DNA from: Tetragonia tetragonoides
Taxonomy: Eukaryota > Streptophyta > Magnoliopsida > Caryophyllales > Aizoaceae
Assembly: GCA_038025085.1 (NCBI GenBank)
Contig: CM076146.1
Location: 14,935,001 to 14,999,000 of the forward strand
DNA length: 64,000 bases
Direction of reading: 5' to 3'
The translations under genes were made by a program, and so were the position numbers. The notes beneath the pieces were generated by a model. That model was not told the origin of the DNA. It worked only from the letters and a program-made list of their open reading frames with translations, and made no database searches. Positions within the stretch are counted from its first letter, which is position 1. Each line of letters opens with the position of its first letter. This document shows positions 36,601 to 48,083 of this stretch, one piece after another.

Positions 36601-37335
36601 CACCCATCCAAGGTGAAGGCTCCATCGAGACCTTCCTATTCAATTCGATCAAGGAAATTGTTTTTACTTTGGACCCAAGTCTTTTCTAAAATCAATTTCA
36701 AAATCTTTTCTGTTTTTCAATCTGCTTTCTATGTTGGGTGCTTTGACTCCCATTTCAAGTTCAAGTCGATCTCCTATGTGTGTCTATTACTCGAATGTGT
36801 GTTTGCATTGCCATGTTTGTGTGTGTCTTTGCATTTGCATTTACAGAGAATACTTAACTCAAGTCAACCCCTCAAGTCAATTTGGCGACCCCGACAGCCA
36901 TCTTCAATATTCAAGTCAATCATTCAAGACAATTTGGCGACCCCGACAACCATCTTTAATTATTCAAGTCAATATTCAAGTCAATCATTCAAGTCAATCT
37001 GGCGATCTTGACTGTCGTATCCATCAATTTCAAGTCAATTTGGCGATTATGACTGCCATATTCAATTTCAAGTCAATCTTGCAATCCTGACTGCCATATT
37101 CAATTCCAATGTCAATCTGGCAATCCTGACTGCCATATTCAATTTCAAGTCAATTCGGCGATCCTGACTGCTGTATTCAATTTCAATATCAATCCAGCGA
37201 CCCCGACGACCGTCTTCAATTCAAGTCAACTTGGCAATCCTGACAGCCATCAACGTCAACATCGACGTCTTCATCAACGGTTCCAATATATGCTTGCATT
37301 GCATGTTTTCAAAATGTTCATACTTTGTCCTTTGC
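33623..37335 (+). repeat. Triplicated ~1.22-1.25 kb tandem repeat in the Tat 3' untranslated region
   Basis: Three head-to-tail units start near 33623, 34843 and 36088. The landmark ATCCATGAACTACG recurs at 33691, 34913 and 36158, giving periods of 1222 and 1245 bp. Each unit opens with AGCCCGCTGGATCGATCATC and a GGATACGTAGGCAAC box. Each unit contains its own array of about 40-bp subunits of the form CAAGTCAATCTGGCGATCCTGACTGCCATATTCAATTT. Open frames of 90-160 codons recur in each unit but change with every indel and have no domain, so they are not genes. Tandem arrays in the 3' untranslated region are known from Ogre-like elements. Confidence 0.9.
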
Positions 37336-37352
37336 TCTACTCGAGCTCGGCC

Positions 37353-37366
37353 AAAGTGGGGGCTTC
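37353..37366 (+). promoter_or_regulatory. Polypurine tract of the Tat element
   Basis: AAAGTGGGGGCTTC directly before the TGTAGATACCC start of LTR 2, the usual site of plus-strand priming in Tat-type elements. Confidence 0.7.
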
Positions 37367-37813
37367 TGTAGATACCCAAATGTGTCCCCTCTTTTTCAAT
37401 GCCCAATGATGATAACCTATAATGAACATAACGAATTGAATGCCAATGCTCGAAATACTTGTACTTATTTGTGTCCCATTATCCATATTTATTCTGGATC
37501 CTTCACATTTTCATACCATCAAATAGTCCTTTCCATAATCTTTCCAACGCCATCTCATTTGTCCCAAACGGACACCGAAGTCAAAAGTTATGATTTAATA
37601 AAGTTACGGGCTAAAAATGATGTTCTCATACCCGCATATCACAGTACAAGACTGATTTTTAGCCATTCAAGGATTAATTGAGTATGAGGCCACTAGTTTT
37701 TTATTCCCCTTTGAAATAGCTTTCCAATGATGTATTATGGGCCAAAATCCATGAGAAACGAAGGAGATACGATCCGATGATTGATTAATGCGTTGAAACA
37801 GACACCTCTCTAG

Positions 37814-38826
37814 TAGAGGTGTTCATAATCCGGTCCAGACCGGAATTATAGATCGATTCGGACCGGAATTAACCAGGAAAGACGGACCTGAATTAACCGG
37901 TTCAGGTTCCGGGTCGCCTTATTCCTTGGTTCCGGTTCAGGTCTTTTTCCGGTCTGAGACCGGAATCTTAGTTTCGCCAAAAACAAAAATATATAAAAAG
38001 CGATTGACTGGCTTAGGGTTCCAAATAACAAATTGCATCTCTCACTCCTCTTAGCCTCTCACTCTTCTGTGACTCTTGCGCCTCTCTTCTCCTTTCTGAC
38101 TCGCTCTCTCTCCAGTCTCCACTCTCACGGTCTCACCTTCGACCTGCTGGCTGCTGCACCACACTGCACCACCGCACCACCACGCCACGAGTCACCACTC
38201 ACCTGTGGGCTCCGGCAGGGCAGTGGGCAGCAGGTTGCGCCGCCTGCTCCTGTCGGCACCATCAGTCACCACTCGACTCCGGTCACTCTACCACGGCAGT
38301 AGGCACCTCGACGGCCACACTATGCTTCCCACTTCCCTTATCTTCTTCCTTTCTAAATTTTTTTAATTTAATTATTCTAATTGTCTATATGGAGAGACGT
38401 GGTGAATGGTGATAATGAGCCAGTGAGATTTGATTGGTGGTGAATTGGTGATGATAGAAAATAGTTTTCACTTCTGCCATTTGCTAATGTAATTCCAAGG
38501 AGTGCCAAATATTAGTATGGAATCACCGTAGCTTTTTAATTGATTGATTATATATGTTTAATATTCTGATTATAAATTAATGATTATGTTTGTACTTAAA
38601 TACTTGTAGCATAAAGTTTTGAATCTAAGTAGAATTTGTCAAATTATTAAAAAAAAACAAAAAACAAAATACAGAATTCCGGTCTTTCTGGTCTCAGACA
38701 GAACCATATCGGAATTTTCAGGTCCGGTTCGGTCTAGACCGGAATGATTTCGGTTCAGGTCTTGTTTTTTTTATGATTCCGATTCAGGTCTTTTCCGGTT
38801 TCGGTTCAGACCGGTGTTCACCCCTA
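37814..38826. mobile_element. Non-autonomous hAT element inside Tat LTR 2
   Basis: The 1013-bp insertion is absent from LTR 1. It is flanked by a perfect 8-bp duplication CTCTCTAG (37806-37813 and 38827-38834). The ends TAGAGGTGTTCA and, inverted, TAGGGGTGAACA fit hAT termini. Both subterminal regions are packed with CCGGTTCAGGT and GACCGGAATT motifs in both orientations, probably transposase binding sites. No transposase is encoded; the 89-codon frame at 38033 has no domain. Confidence 0.9.
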
Positions 38827-39124
38827 CTCTCTAGTGTTTGGGTCATAACTCATAGGCTACTTGTGCTATATGAGCCCATAATATGTCAAAAGTAAGCCCT
38901 TTGAACAAGGAATCCAACGCGCTAAGAATCAGGCCAATCGTAGGTCAAACGAGCCCTCCAGCGGCGTTTTCGTGGGAACGGAGACAGTGAAACGGGCCGC
39001 CGGGCCCAGCGGCAGCCGCCAGAGCCCATGCGGCATTGTCGAGGCCGCCAGAGCCCCAGCGGCGCTGCTGGGCACCAATTTTGGCCCGGGAACCCTAATT
39101 TCCTATTCTTTTCGGCCCAATCCC

Positions 39125-39132
39125 TATAAATA
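39125..39132 (+). promoter_or_regulatory. TATA box in Tat LTR 2
   Basis: TATAAATA, the same context as in LTR 1. Confidence 0.55.
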
Positions 39133-40194
39133 CCCCTTTAAACTTCGTTTTTTTTTTTTAAAAAAGAACTGATTATTACGAGATTTAACTCAAGAAAACC
39201 CTATTCTTTCTCTCTCTCCTCTCTTCCATTCAATCCTAGTCACATCAATCAAACCCATCTTCAAACCCTAATCAAGAACAAGTCTCATCCCAATATCAAG
39301 AGCAATTAACACTCAATTCTAGTACAATCAAGGTTCAACCTCAGGGCTCATCTTTTCAACTCTTAAATCTATTTTTAAAGCATGTTTTATTTATATTATG
39401 ATCATGATTAATACTCTTTGCATGTTTTAATTGTTTTATTTAGCTCATTATATCTAGATTGTTTTTAGTTATTGTTTTCATGATTATCATGCATAGGTTA
39501 GTTTAATTATTATCCTTACATGATTTTCATACTTTTTAGTTTAATTTCTAGTTTTCTTATATTTTATCATGTTTATTGTAAATATCATATTTTGCATGTT
39601 TTGCATGATTAGTCAGTCCAATTAGCATACTAACATGTAATTTAGAGTTTATATCTTTTATTTTACTTCCATTGAAGTTACTAACACGTTTATTCATGCA
39701 AATTGGCAATTGGCACGTTACGCTAGCACGGTAAGTTTAGGGAACATATTTCTATTATTTTGGTTTTGTCTATTAATCAAATCATGCAATTGGATAATCA
39801 TGTGCAAAGCGATAGCTTTAATAACTTGGTTTGTTCAACCCACCTAGTTAATTTAGGATATTGGACGACGAATTATTTGGAACCTTGTTATTTGAATTAA
39901 GAATCAACATGGATAGGATTAGTAGAGGTCGTTATTACAGGCGATTTAGATGAGATTCATTTTGTCTTTTTCGTACCCACACCCCTGAACTCAATCTTTG
40001 GCCTTTGGGTTATATGAGTCATAATTCCTAATAGGAATTGGGTGCACTTTGATAGTTTCCAATTGTTTTCTTAAAAATTGGTGGCGACTTCATTTGTTCA
40101 ATAATGCAATAATCCCTTAATCAATATCAATCTCTTTTATCTAAGAACCTATTATTATTATTCAATTAGGCGGCGAAAGGCGAGGGTTCTTACA

Positions 40195-41726
40195 GTGGCG
40201 ACTTCACTGGGAATATCATAAGAGGGTGTAATTTGAAAGCTTGTCCATGTTGATTGTTAATTCATATTTCTTGGTTCAAAGACCATTATGTGCTTATTAT
40301 CGTTTTGCATTCATGTCATCCATTTGCATGTGTTATCTTCGCAAGATGTCGAAAGACATCACCATACCATAATAGGAACTACCCTTTGGAGCATTGTCTA
40401 TGACTTGGTTGGTGACCCACTAGCTTAGGTCCGAATTGCCTTGCACATAGTTGTGTTCCGCCCCATGACATTTACATGTTTCCATTCGAGATATGTGAAG
40501 GTACGTCTAATTTTACTATGCATCCCATAGATGACAAAACGCATCCGGTCGTGGGTTCCCTTACCAAAGCCATATGTTCACCCAATATTGCATTCATTCA
40601 CATGTCCATTCTTGTATGATTGTTTGCCAATTTGTGTGAGCGCAATCTTTTTTGCGTTATTTTGTATCCCTTATTGTGTAAATATCTTTCTAAGATCGAG
40701 TCTAGGATCTTTTCTTTTTAGGAAGTAGGATCCATGAATATTTCCTATGATGCTACTAATTATATTAGGGAGATTTGTTTTCCAGGAAAATAGGATCCTA
40801 GTTAGTAAGGTGTTTCGATTAAAGATCCTTCCAAAAATAGAGTCTCACTTTCCATAATAAGTCAAGAGTAATATTTTTCTTTTTTCGGGTCTTTTCTATA
40901 TTTTCAATCGAGTCTTATTTAAGTCAAGAGTAATATTCTTTTTCCTAGTCAATAGTCTTTCCCCTTCCCCAAGTCTTATTCATAAAGAGTCTCGTTTTCT
41001 TAATCAAGTCAAGAGTATACAAATTTTCCTTTTTGAGTCAAGAGTCTTTCTTTTCTTAATCAAGTCAAAAAATGGAGGATCAATAATTAAAGCACGTTAT
41101 TTAACTTAAAGGATTGTTCAAGTTAAATCTCCTTGAGAAGTTACCATGTTGAGGGATCATTCTAAATTCAATTTCCCACCTTTCTTTCTTGGTTGGACTT
41201 GATCTATGTGTTATATGCTAGTTGGAACATTCCTTATCGTTCTTCCCCTTATTTCAAAACTCTCATATCTTAGTTAGGGGTCCTCATTTAGGAAGGAGAT
41301 CTTTTTGATTTCTGAAACCACTTTATCAAATTCTTTTCCATTTTTGAAATTTCTTCACTGTTTTCAAAAAAACAAATCACCTTTTCTTGTTTTTTCAAAA
41401 ATCTCCTTCCTTATTTCTTCCCATCTACTTTTTCCATGTCCCGTAAAAAATAAAAAATAAAAACCAAAAATTCAAAAAAATTCAAAAAAAAAATACAAAA
41501 AATTAAGGGACTAAAATGGTGGATAAATCTCTTTCTTTTTCTTTTTCTATTCTTTTCAATTTCCTTTTCCTTTTCTTTTTCTGATTCATCCCTTGATCCA
41601 GGATAGGAAAGTTAAGCCCAAAGTGGGAGCGTTCGAGTACCAACGGTAGGCTCGTTAGGAAACTGTTTCAATCATCACCTTCAAGTCCTGAATATTGTAT
41701 TTCAAGTTCAAGCCCAATCTCTACCA
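40195..41726 (+). mobile_element. Second, partial internal region of the Tat element
   Basis: After LTR 2 the primer binding site (TGGCGACTTCACTGGGAA, 40196-40213) and the whole leader are present again, ending just past the gag start (ATGCCAGGAGATGA). The sequence then switches within ATGA into Copia. The unit order is thus LTR-internal-LTR-partial internal, as left by a tandem array that lost its last part. Gag here is reduced to a few codons. Confidence 0.85.
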
Positions 41727-41860
41727 TGCCAGGAGATGAAGAAGGACTAGAAGGAAAAGTCAAATTTAAACGATATAAAGCATTAGATATATATCCATCT
41801 CCAATACAATAAGATTTATAAAATAGGTTTACAATCCCATTATCAAACTTGAGAGAATAT
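41727..41860 (-). repeat. Copia segment duplicated at both sides of the Tat block (right copy)
   Basis: Partner of 27987-28120, with about six substitutions in 134 bp. Here it continues without a break into the Copia protease region. Confidence 0.8.
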
Positions 41861-43165
41861 CCAACTTCGTCTAACTTAGAAATAGATACTAAATTCCGTC
41901 GCATAGACGGTACATAAGCAGTATTGTCTAATACTATAAAACAACCAGACTTAAAATACAAGTTAACAATTCCTACAAACTCCACTTCAACTTCAACTCC
42001 ATTGCCCACAAAGACCTTCACGTCATTTTCACTTGGCCTCCATTTGCTTATGAACTCCTGCAAGGAATTATGTACGTGAATAGATGCTCCACTATCTAAC
42101 CACCAAGAATTCGAAGGAACATCTACAAGACTAGACTCATAACCAACAAGGGCTAATGAAGTACCTCCTTTCTTGTTGTTCAACGCCTTAAGCTTTGGAC
42201 ATTCATACTTCTTGTGACATTTTTCCTTACAATACCAGCACTTGACCTCTTTAGTAATAGCAGCTTTTGGTCCTCCACGTTTGTGAGATAGATTACGGGG
42301 CTTATTATGGGATGAGTTCTTCTTAGGATATGACCTGCTACCATTCCTATAATTAGAAGAGGGTTTGGAGGGACTAGATTGACCAACTAACTGTACGGTA
42401 TCAACTTTCTTTCGACGCGCTCTCCCCTCTTCTTGGACACAAATTGTAATTAACTCATTCACACCCCATTTATCCTTTTGAGCATTATATGTAGTTTTCA
42501 ATTGGTCAAACTCAGTAGGAAGAGACTTAAGAGTTTGGTGAACTAGGAAATCATTAACTATAGTAACTCCTAAATTATTGAGTTTAGAAGCAATATTAAC
42601 CATTTTCATGATGTATTCCCTCACACTACCATCATTGTTGTAGGACAAAACGGACATTTTCTCAATTAAGTCACTTATCTCACCCTTATCAGATTCTTGT
42701 ATTTCTGTCCAATGGCATCCAAGAATTGTTTTGCACTTCCATGGCACCAAGAATATTTTCAGAAATAGACATTTTCATGATCATGAGACACAACTTATTA
42801 GCCCTAATCCATTTCTCATACTTTGCCTTTTCCTCAGGGGTACTAGTAGCTGTAAGTGCACTAGGTTTTGTCTCAATCAAAGCAAAGTCTAAATCCATTA
42901 AATCCAAAGTATTTTCAACATCCTGTTTCCATTTCTTAAAATTTGTCCCAGTAAGTGTCACTATGGAATTCAGGATACTATTCACTGCCAAGTTACCCAC
43001 AACTAAAACTAACAATAGAATATATTTAATTAGAACAACATATTTGGCGTTTTGATGTACAAATATAAGCACAGGAAGTTTAAAGAATATCATTATATGT
43101 TTTCCTTTGGGTAAAACATGTGAATACTCCTCCCAACAAATAACAGTGAAGATATATAAATTCAT
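41861..43165 (-). pseudogene. Copia gag and protease, frame-broken
   Basis: The minus strand encodes, from 43100 down, a gag start region (SILNSIVTLTGTNFKKWKQ, YEKWIRANKLCLMIMKM). UBN2-type sequence follows (GSVREYIMKMVNIASKLN, FLVHQTLKSLPTEFDQLKTT), then a CCHC knuckle (CWYCKEKCHKKYEC, with K instead of the usual G). The aspartic protease has the catalytic DSGA in NSWWLDSGASIHV. Gag changes frame near 42700. A credible initiator Met is missing; the ATG at 43165 would add about 40 hydrophobic non-gag residues. With the pol part at 25161-27986 it once formed one element. Confidence 0.85.
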
Positions 43166-43475
43166 TAGATCTATCCCCTTTGGGTGGATTAAGTCTTTTA
43201 AATTAGCATTTCTTTCACCAAAACAATAACATGTAGTACACCATATTATTTACAACATATTGCAATTGTCTTTGGGTGGTCACTGTATATTATAAACTAG
43301 GCAAACCCATCTTTAAATCCATTGAGAAAAATTTACAAGTTTCAACTAGTGAACCACTTTGGCGATTACATTTCATTGTCACATATAAATTTTCATCAAT
43401 CAAGACAATTTTAAATCATGCCCGTTTACGTTATTCATATTAAACTTATTAAATTCGTGCATACATGTTGCAGCA
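43166..43475 (-). other. Copia 5' leader, inner part, ending at the hAT target site
   Basis: AT-rich leader of the Copia element without coding sequence. Its last eight bases, TTGCAGCA (43468-43475), are the left target duplication of the hAT element. Confidence 0.55.
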
Positions 43476-43644
43476 CAGTGGCGAATTCAGAAATATTTTT
43501 TTGTTGGGGGCGAGTATAAATGATTACAAAAAATAAAAAATACCACATCAATAATTAAAAATAAAATACAATGTCTCGGCCTCTCGGGTAATAATAATTA
43601 AAAAATCATTACTATGACATTTAGGATAAACGATAAATAGTGTT

Positions 43645-44270
43645 TTACAATTGCTCTCTACGAGTCTTCATCTTTTGAAAGCGATCCATCACACTCTCAT
43701 TTGTAACATTTTCAAGTAACTCTTTTTCTATGAAACTAATTAGACAATCACACAAAAAACGATCACCAATTCGATTGCGCAAATTTGTCTTCACAATTTT
43801 CATAGCCGAAAAGCATCTCTCCACAGTTGCCGTGGCAACGGGAAAAGTCAACGATAGCTTCAAAAGCTTATAAACCAATGGGTGTGAAAGATATTTCTTT
43901 ATCTCCACCATGACTTGAGCAAGATGGCTAATATCCCTCAAATCACTAAATCTTACATCCTCTTGCACATTATCGATATAAAGGTCAAGTTGATGCTCAA
44001 GAGTCATTAGATCCACAAAAGTAAAGTCATATGGATAAAACTCGTCCAATTTGATCAACACCAATGGATCAAAAGCACTAAATGAATCAAGCAGACTCAA
44101 AGAGGTCATACAAATGAGTAATTCAGAGTTCACCTCATTAAAGCGATCATTAAACTCTTGAAGCAACATATTCACAACCACATATAAACAATCAATTTCA
44201 AGATGTCCCAAATTGGTCATATTTGTTTTCTTTTGTGGCTTTCTTGGATATATATAATCTCCCTCTAAGT
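43645..44270 (-). pseudogene. hAT transposase, C-terminal dimerisation region
   Basis: This minus-strand frame ends at 43645. It starts beyond the solo LTR with DLEGDYIYPRKPQKKTNM. It ends with the hAT family dimerisation block: HPLVYKLLKLSLTFPVATAT, then VERCFSAMKIVKTNLRNRIG and the final basic tail. This block normally pairs transposase subunits. The frame is clean from the solo LTR junction to the stop, but the protein is cut off from its N-terminal two thirds by the LTR. Confidence 0.87.
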
Positions 44271-44275
44271 CCAAC

Positions 44276-46334
44276 TGTAACACCCTGGATTTTCCAATTA
44301 ATAAATAAACAAAAATGAATAAACTCACGCCGAAAATCGTACAGAGTTTCCTTTGTAAATAGGCATCCCAAGTTATCGACTAAATACAACCTGCTTTAAG
44401 CAACAATTACAACAAAACAAATCTTTACAGCGGAAAACTTCTAACCAAATGCAGAGCATCACTGCCACACTCGCTCATAGAATGAGTGCAAGGCAAACCT
44501 TACAAACTCAATAACAACCAACAAACTTTAATGCTTTACAAATTACAATCGAATGAACAACTAGAAAGTATAACCACAACGGACAACACTAATCTTTTTT
44601 CTGGTCATCTCGAATTGAATGGTCCATCTAGATCTTCACAATCGGACAACCTGTAAAACATACTTCAATCTACTCCCCCCATGCAATCAAATATCGCATA
44701 GGTTCATCATAGGCCCACCATTGAAGAAAAATGGACGCATACACAAGTAACACAGAAAGCAACCAATCAGCTTTTGCTGAGTAACCAAACATTCTGTCGA
44801 CATGCATAATCATAATTCAATTCATAAGTTAAAGAGATAAACGACGGATTCCAACTCAGGCCACGAGACCTTAACATAAGCATAAGCCTTAATAGCTAGG
44901 TAACTAAGACCTCTTAAAACTAATCCCATAAGCTCATCATACTAGCTCAAACCCCAATAAATGTGCCATTGCTCTCAGTCACTAGCTCCTAGCCTCGACA
45001 ATGTGGGAAGTGAACTGGCGGTAAAACCCGCAGAAACAAAACCATTCCATAACTCTGGCCATATGCCCCATAAATCATAACATAGCCCGCAGGCTCTAAA
45101 AAGTCCACTCTCGGACCAATTCTCATAACCATGTAACCATTTCATAAAATACTGCTCATTACCTAAGAATAAATATCTTCAGCTACTCACCCACATGTCA
45201 AGAACTAAGGAACTAACAACGTCTGAGCCTCAAATTAATATTCATATCGCATACTCATATTTCCATCTCATATAATAATTCTGATCTGATTCTCATCTCA
45301 TATTCAAATACCAATACAATGCTATCATCCACATCATGGCACGGTTTCCCAAATAGTCATAGCGTTCTCGGTTTAGCTCAATTATGGTCCATTAAATACT
45401 TAACTCAATCTTATGCCCAAACCTTTTCTACTAATCAATATAACTTAGGACACTAATCTTACTAATCTGATCTAAGCAAAATTAACTTAAAACCACCAAG
45501 TATGTATACAAGCTAATACTAGCAAATCAGCCAGACAAGTAAAAATAAGGTAATTTAACATAACAACAACCAAAATAAACATAAGCAACTTATAATTGCA
45601 ATTTCAGAATTCAGCACACATAGTTCACACACTATTCATCTAATTCACGTAAAAAGAAAAATAACATCCATCTCCAACCGAATAGAAGGGTTACCTTTCA
45701 ATCGAACAATCCCAAGCAACACGCGCCATAAATCCGTCCAATTAATCACCAAGCATCTAGTATATGCAATTAAACAGAACTGACAAATAAAAACCCAAAT
45801 CAGATTTTATACTCAAATAACCCCAAAATCAGAAATCAATTGAGGGCTTAGGGTTTTGGGAGCAAACCAGCAAATTGGGCGGCTACAAGGTGGTTCGGGT
45901 TGACAAACCACCGCCACGAGGTGGCCGAAACAGCCGCAACAGCAGTTCACGCAGGGGAGGCCGCACGAAAAACAGAAATTGAGAGGAGAGAGAAAGCAAA
46001 GCGAACTTCGACCTTCAGTAGCATGATTAGACTCCGCAGTATACTTTACAAAGAAAGAGGAAGAACGAGATGGCAGGGGTGAAGAATCGTGGTGGTAGTG
46101 GTGTGCTATGCGTATAGAAGTAAAAGAAAAGGATTGGGGAAATAAACTGATGGAGAGATAATAAGGGGAAGGAAGGCGGTGGAAGACTTTTTAACAAAAT
46201 ATAAAACTCGTTTTCTTTTCCCTTTTTTTTAAAAAAGCTAAAAACAAATCTACATAACTCCAAAACTCAATAATAACACCTTATAAAATAATAAATCATT
46301 TTAGGAAAATACTTTAAATATACGAGGTATTACA
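44276..46334 (-). mobile_element. Solo LTR inside the hAT transposase
   Basis: The 2059-bp sequence begins TGTAATACCTCG and ends GGGTGTTACA on the minus strand. It is flanked by a perfect 5-bp duplication CCAAC (44271-44275 and 46335-46339). No internal coding region is present, so this is a solo LTR left by recombination between two LTRs. The ends suggest a Gypsy element, possibly a chromovirus such as Tekay/Del. The insertion falls within a transposase codon series, between DLVML and DLEGDY. Confidence 0.88.
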
Positions 46335-46339
46335 CCAAC

Positions 46340-48083
46340 ATAACTAGATCATGTTTATCATAAAAAGAGGATATTTTACCTTCAAGGGACTTCCACCCAC
46401 CATCTCTAACCTCTTGTAATTGTCGCTTGGCTGACTTCACCAATGAAATGGCATTCAAGATGTCTTGGTCTTTCCTTTGTAGAGCTTTTGATAAAGAATC
46501 AGTATGCCCAAAGATAAGCAACATTAAGTGCAAATAAAGCACAAATCAAATGTTTGAAAGTATTTACGCAGACCATATGCTTGAGCCCTTTGCTTAGTAT
46601 CAGTATCCTCTAACTTAATATATTCAAGAACCTCCTTAATCATTGGAAACAAATCAACTAACTATATGATTGTCTTGCAGTGAGAACCCCAACGTGTATT
46701 TCCAGGTCTTTGAAGAGCAAGTTCTTGATTGCACCCTGTCCCCGTTTTAATCTCACCACTAACCAAATCTTTCTTTACTTTCTCGAGGTAGCCATCTCTA
46801 ATCATATCTCTTCTTTTGCAAGAGCCTCCAACCACATTCAACAAAACAGAGATTATATTAAAAAAATTCAGAAGTAGGTAAGTGATTTTTCGCCACTGGC
46901 ACAATTACTAGTTGGAGTTGGTGGGAAAAACAATGTACATAATAAGCTGAGCTATTCTCTTTTGAAACTAAAGCTCTCAAACCATCGAATTCGCCCTGCA
47001 TATTACTTGCTCCGTCGTAGCGTTGACCTCTAACATTTTTCAAACTTAACCCACATTCAGCAAGTAAAAAATCCATAGCAGATTTCAGGCATAAAGAAGT
47101 TGTCTCCTTTATATGAACAACACCAACAAACCTCTCTTTAACAATTCCATATGTATCAACATATCGTAAAACCATAGTCATTTACTCCTTGTAAGAAACA
47201 TCACTAGACCCATCAACCAATAAGCTAAACACGCCATCACCAATTTCTTCAATAATAGATCTAATTACTTCCTAACCAAAGCAATGAGCAATGTCTTTTT
47301 GAATATCAGGAGCGATCATTTGATAATTTCTAGGAGCATTTTTCATCTCATTTTGGCTAGCGGTGTACTTTAAAATTTTCAAAAATTTTCCCTGATGAGT
47401 AGAGTCATCTGATTTATTATGACCACGATAAGATAATCCTTGGTGCAATAAAATTCTTGAAACATCAATTGAAGCATTTAAGCGAATACGGTACTCATTT
47501 TTCATAGCATCACTTTGCTTACGAAAAGCAAAGGCAATAGATTGCTCATGTCTCAATAAATCATCACATCTTTTGAGTGCTTTATTGTGTAAACTAGTAT
47601 ATCACCCACATGAGCAGATAATCTCTCTGTTTTATTCCAAGAATTAAAACCATCCAATGCAAACGTATCATTTCCATCTTTAGATAAGTAACAACACAAA
47701 CAATAGGCTTTGTCTTTCTTCACACTATACTCTAACCAATTACCATATAGATCAAACTAATGACGACAAAAATGCCTTGATGAGGTGCCTATTATTGTTC
47801 GTGGGAATGTATGACCAGTGGGTTGACAAGAACCTCTAATCAAATATTTTCTCCTTATTTCATCTACTTGATTAGGATGATAGTGTGTAATTCTTTTCCT
47901 ATTTGCGGGATCCCACGGAAGATCATCTAAATCAACATATGTAGGCATTGAAGGAATACTACGGGGAGTACCTTGAGTAGTACTTTGAGGTGTACTATTT
48001 GATACATTTGGCGTTGAACTTTGCCCACCAAGTCCACCATTGTCAGTTGTTGATGAGAATTTTCTTTTGAAAAATCTTTTCAT
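46340..48083 (-). pseudogene. hAT transposase, N-terminal and middle parts
   Basis: From the ATG at 48083 the minus strand encodes MKRFFKRKFSS, a Ser/Thr/Pro-rich linker and a TTF-type zinc-finger start (DPANRKRITHYHPNQVDEIR, RKYLIRGSCQP). In separate frames it continues with the DUF4371-like middle (KILKYTASQNEM, IQKDIAHCFG). Next come the catalytic-region sequences GQRYDGASNMQGEFDGL and YVHCFSHQLQLVIV, then RPGNTRWGSHCKTI. Stops or frame changes near 47757, 47190-47272, 46870 and 46560 show it is dead. It would have cut and rejoined transposon ends. Confidence 0.87.

Larger units (their letters stand above)
37367..40194 (+). repeat. LTR 2 of the Tat-type element, carrying a hAT MITE
   Basis: It begins TGTAGATACCC and ends GAGGGTTCTTACA. 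It is 2828 bp in total, of which 1021 bp is a hAT insertion with its duplicated target, leaving about 1807 bp comparable with LTR 1. TATAAATA is at 39125-39132. A second primer binding site and leader follow, so this LTR is not the terminal end of the block. Confidence 0.87.

Noticed and set aside
34146..37090. Repeated open frames of 90-160 codons starting MKAPSRPSYSIRSRK in each tandem unit
   Set aside because: They follow the DNA repeat, change frame and length with every small indel, have overlapping alternatives and show no domain. They are repeat sequence, not a protein family.
33623..37335. CRISPR-like array of regularly spaced repeats
   Set aside because: The repeats are contiguous tandem units without unique spacers, in a plant retrotransposon.
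38033..38302. 89-codon frame in the hAT MITE
   Set aside because: Low-complexity histidine and serine rich translation without a domain; the element is non-autonomous.
28121..41726. An ordinary 5-bp target duplication for the whole Tat block
   Set aside because: The right border is not an LTR end and the flanking duplication is 134 bp, so simple integration does not explain it.
45900..46263. Small frames on both strands near the end of the solo LTR
   Set aside because: LTR sequence; no domain and not conserved in form.
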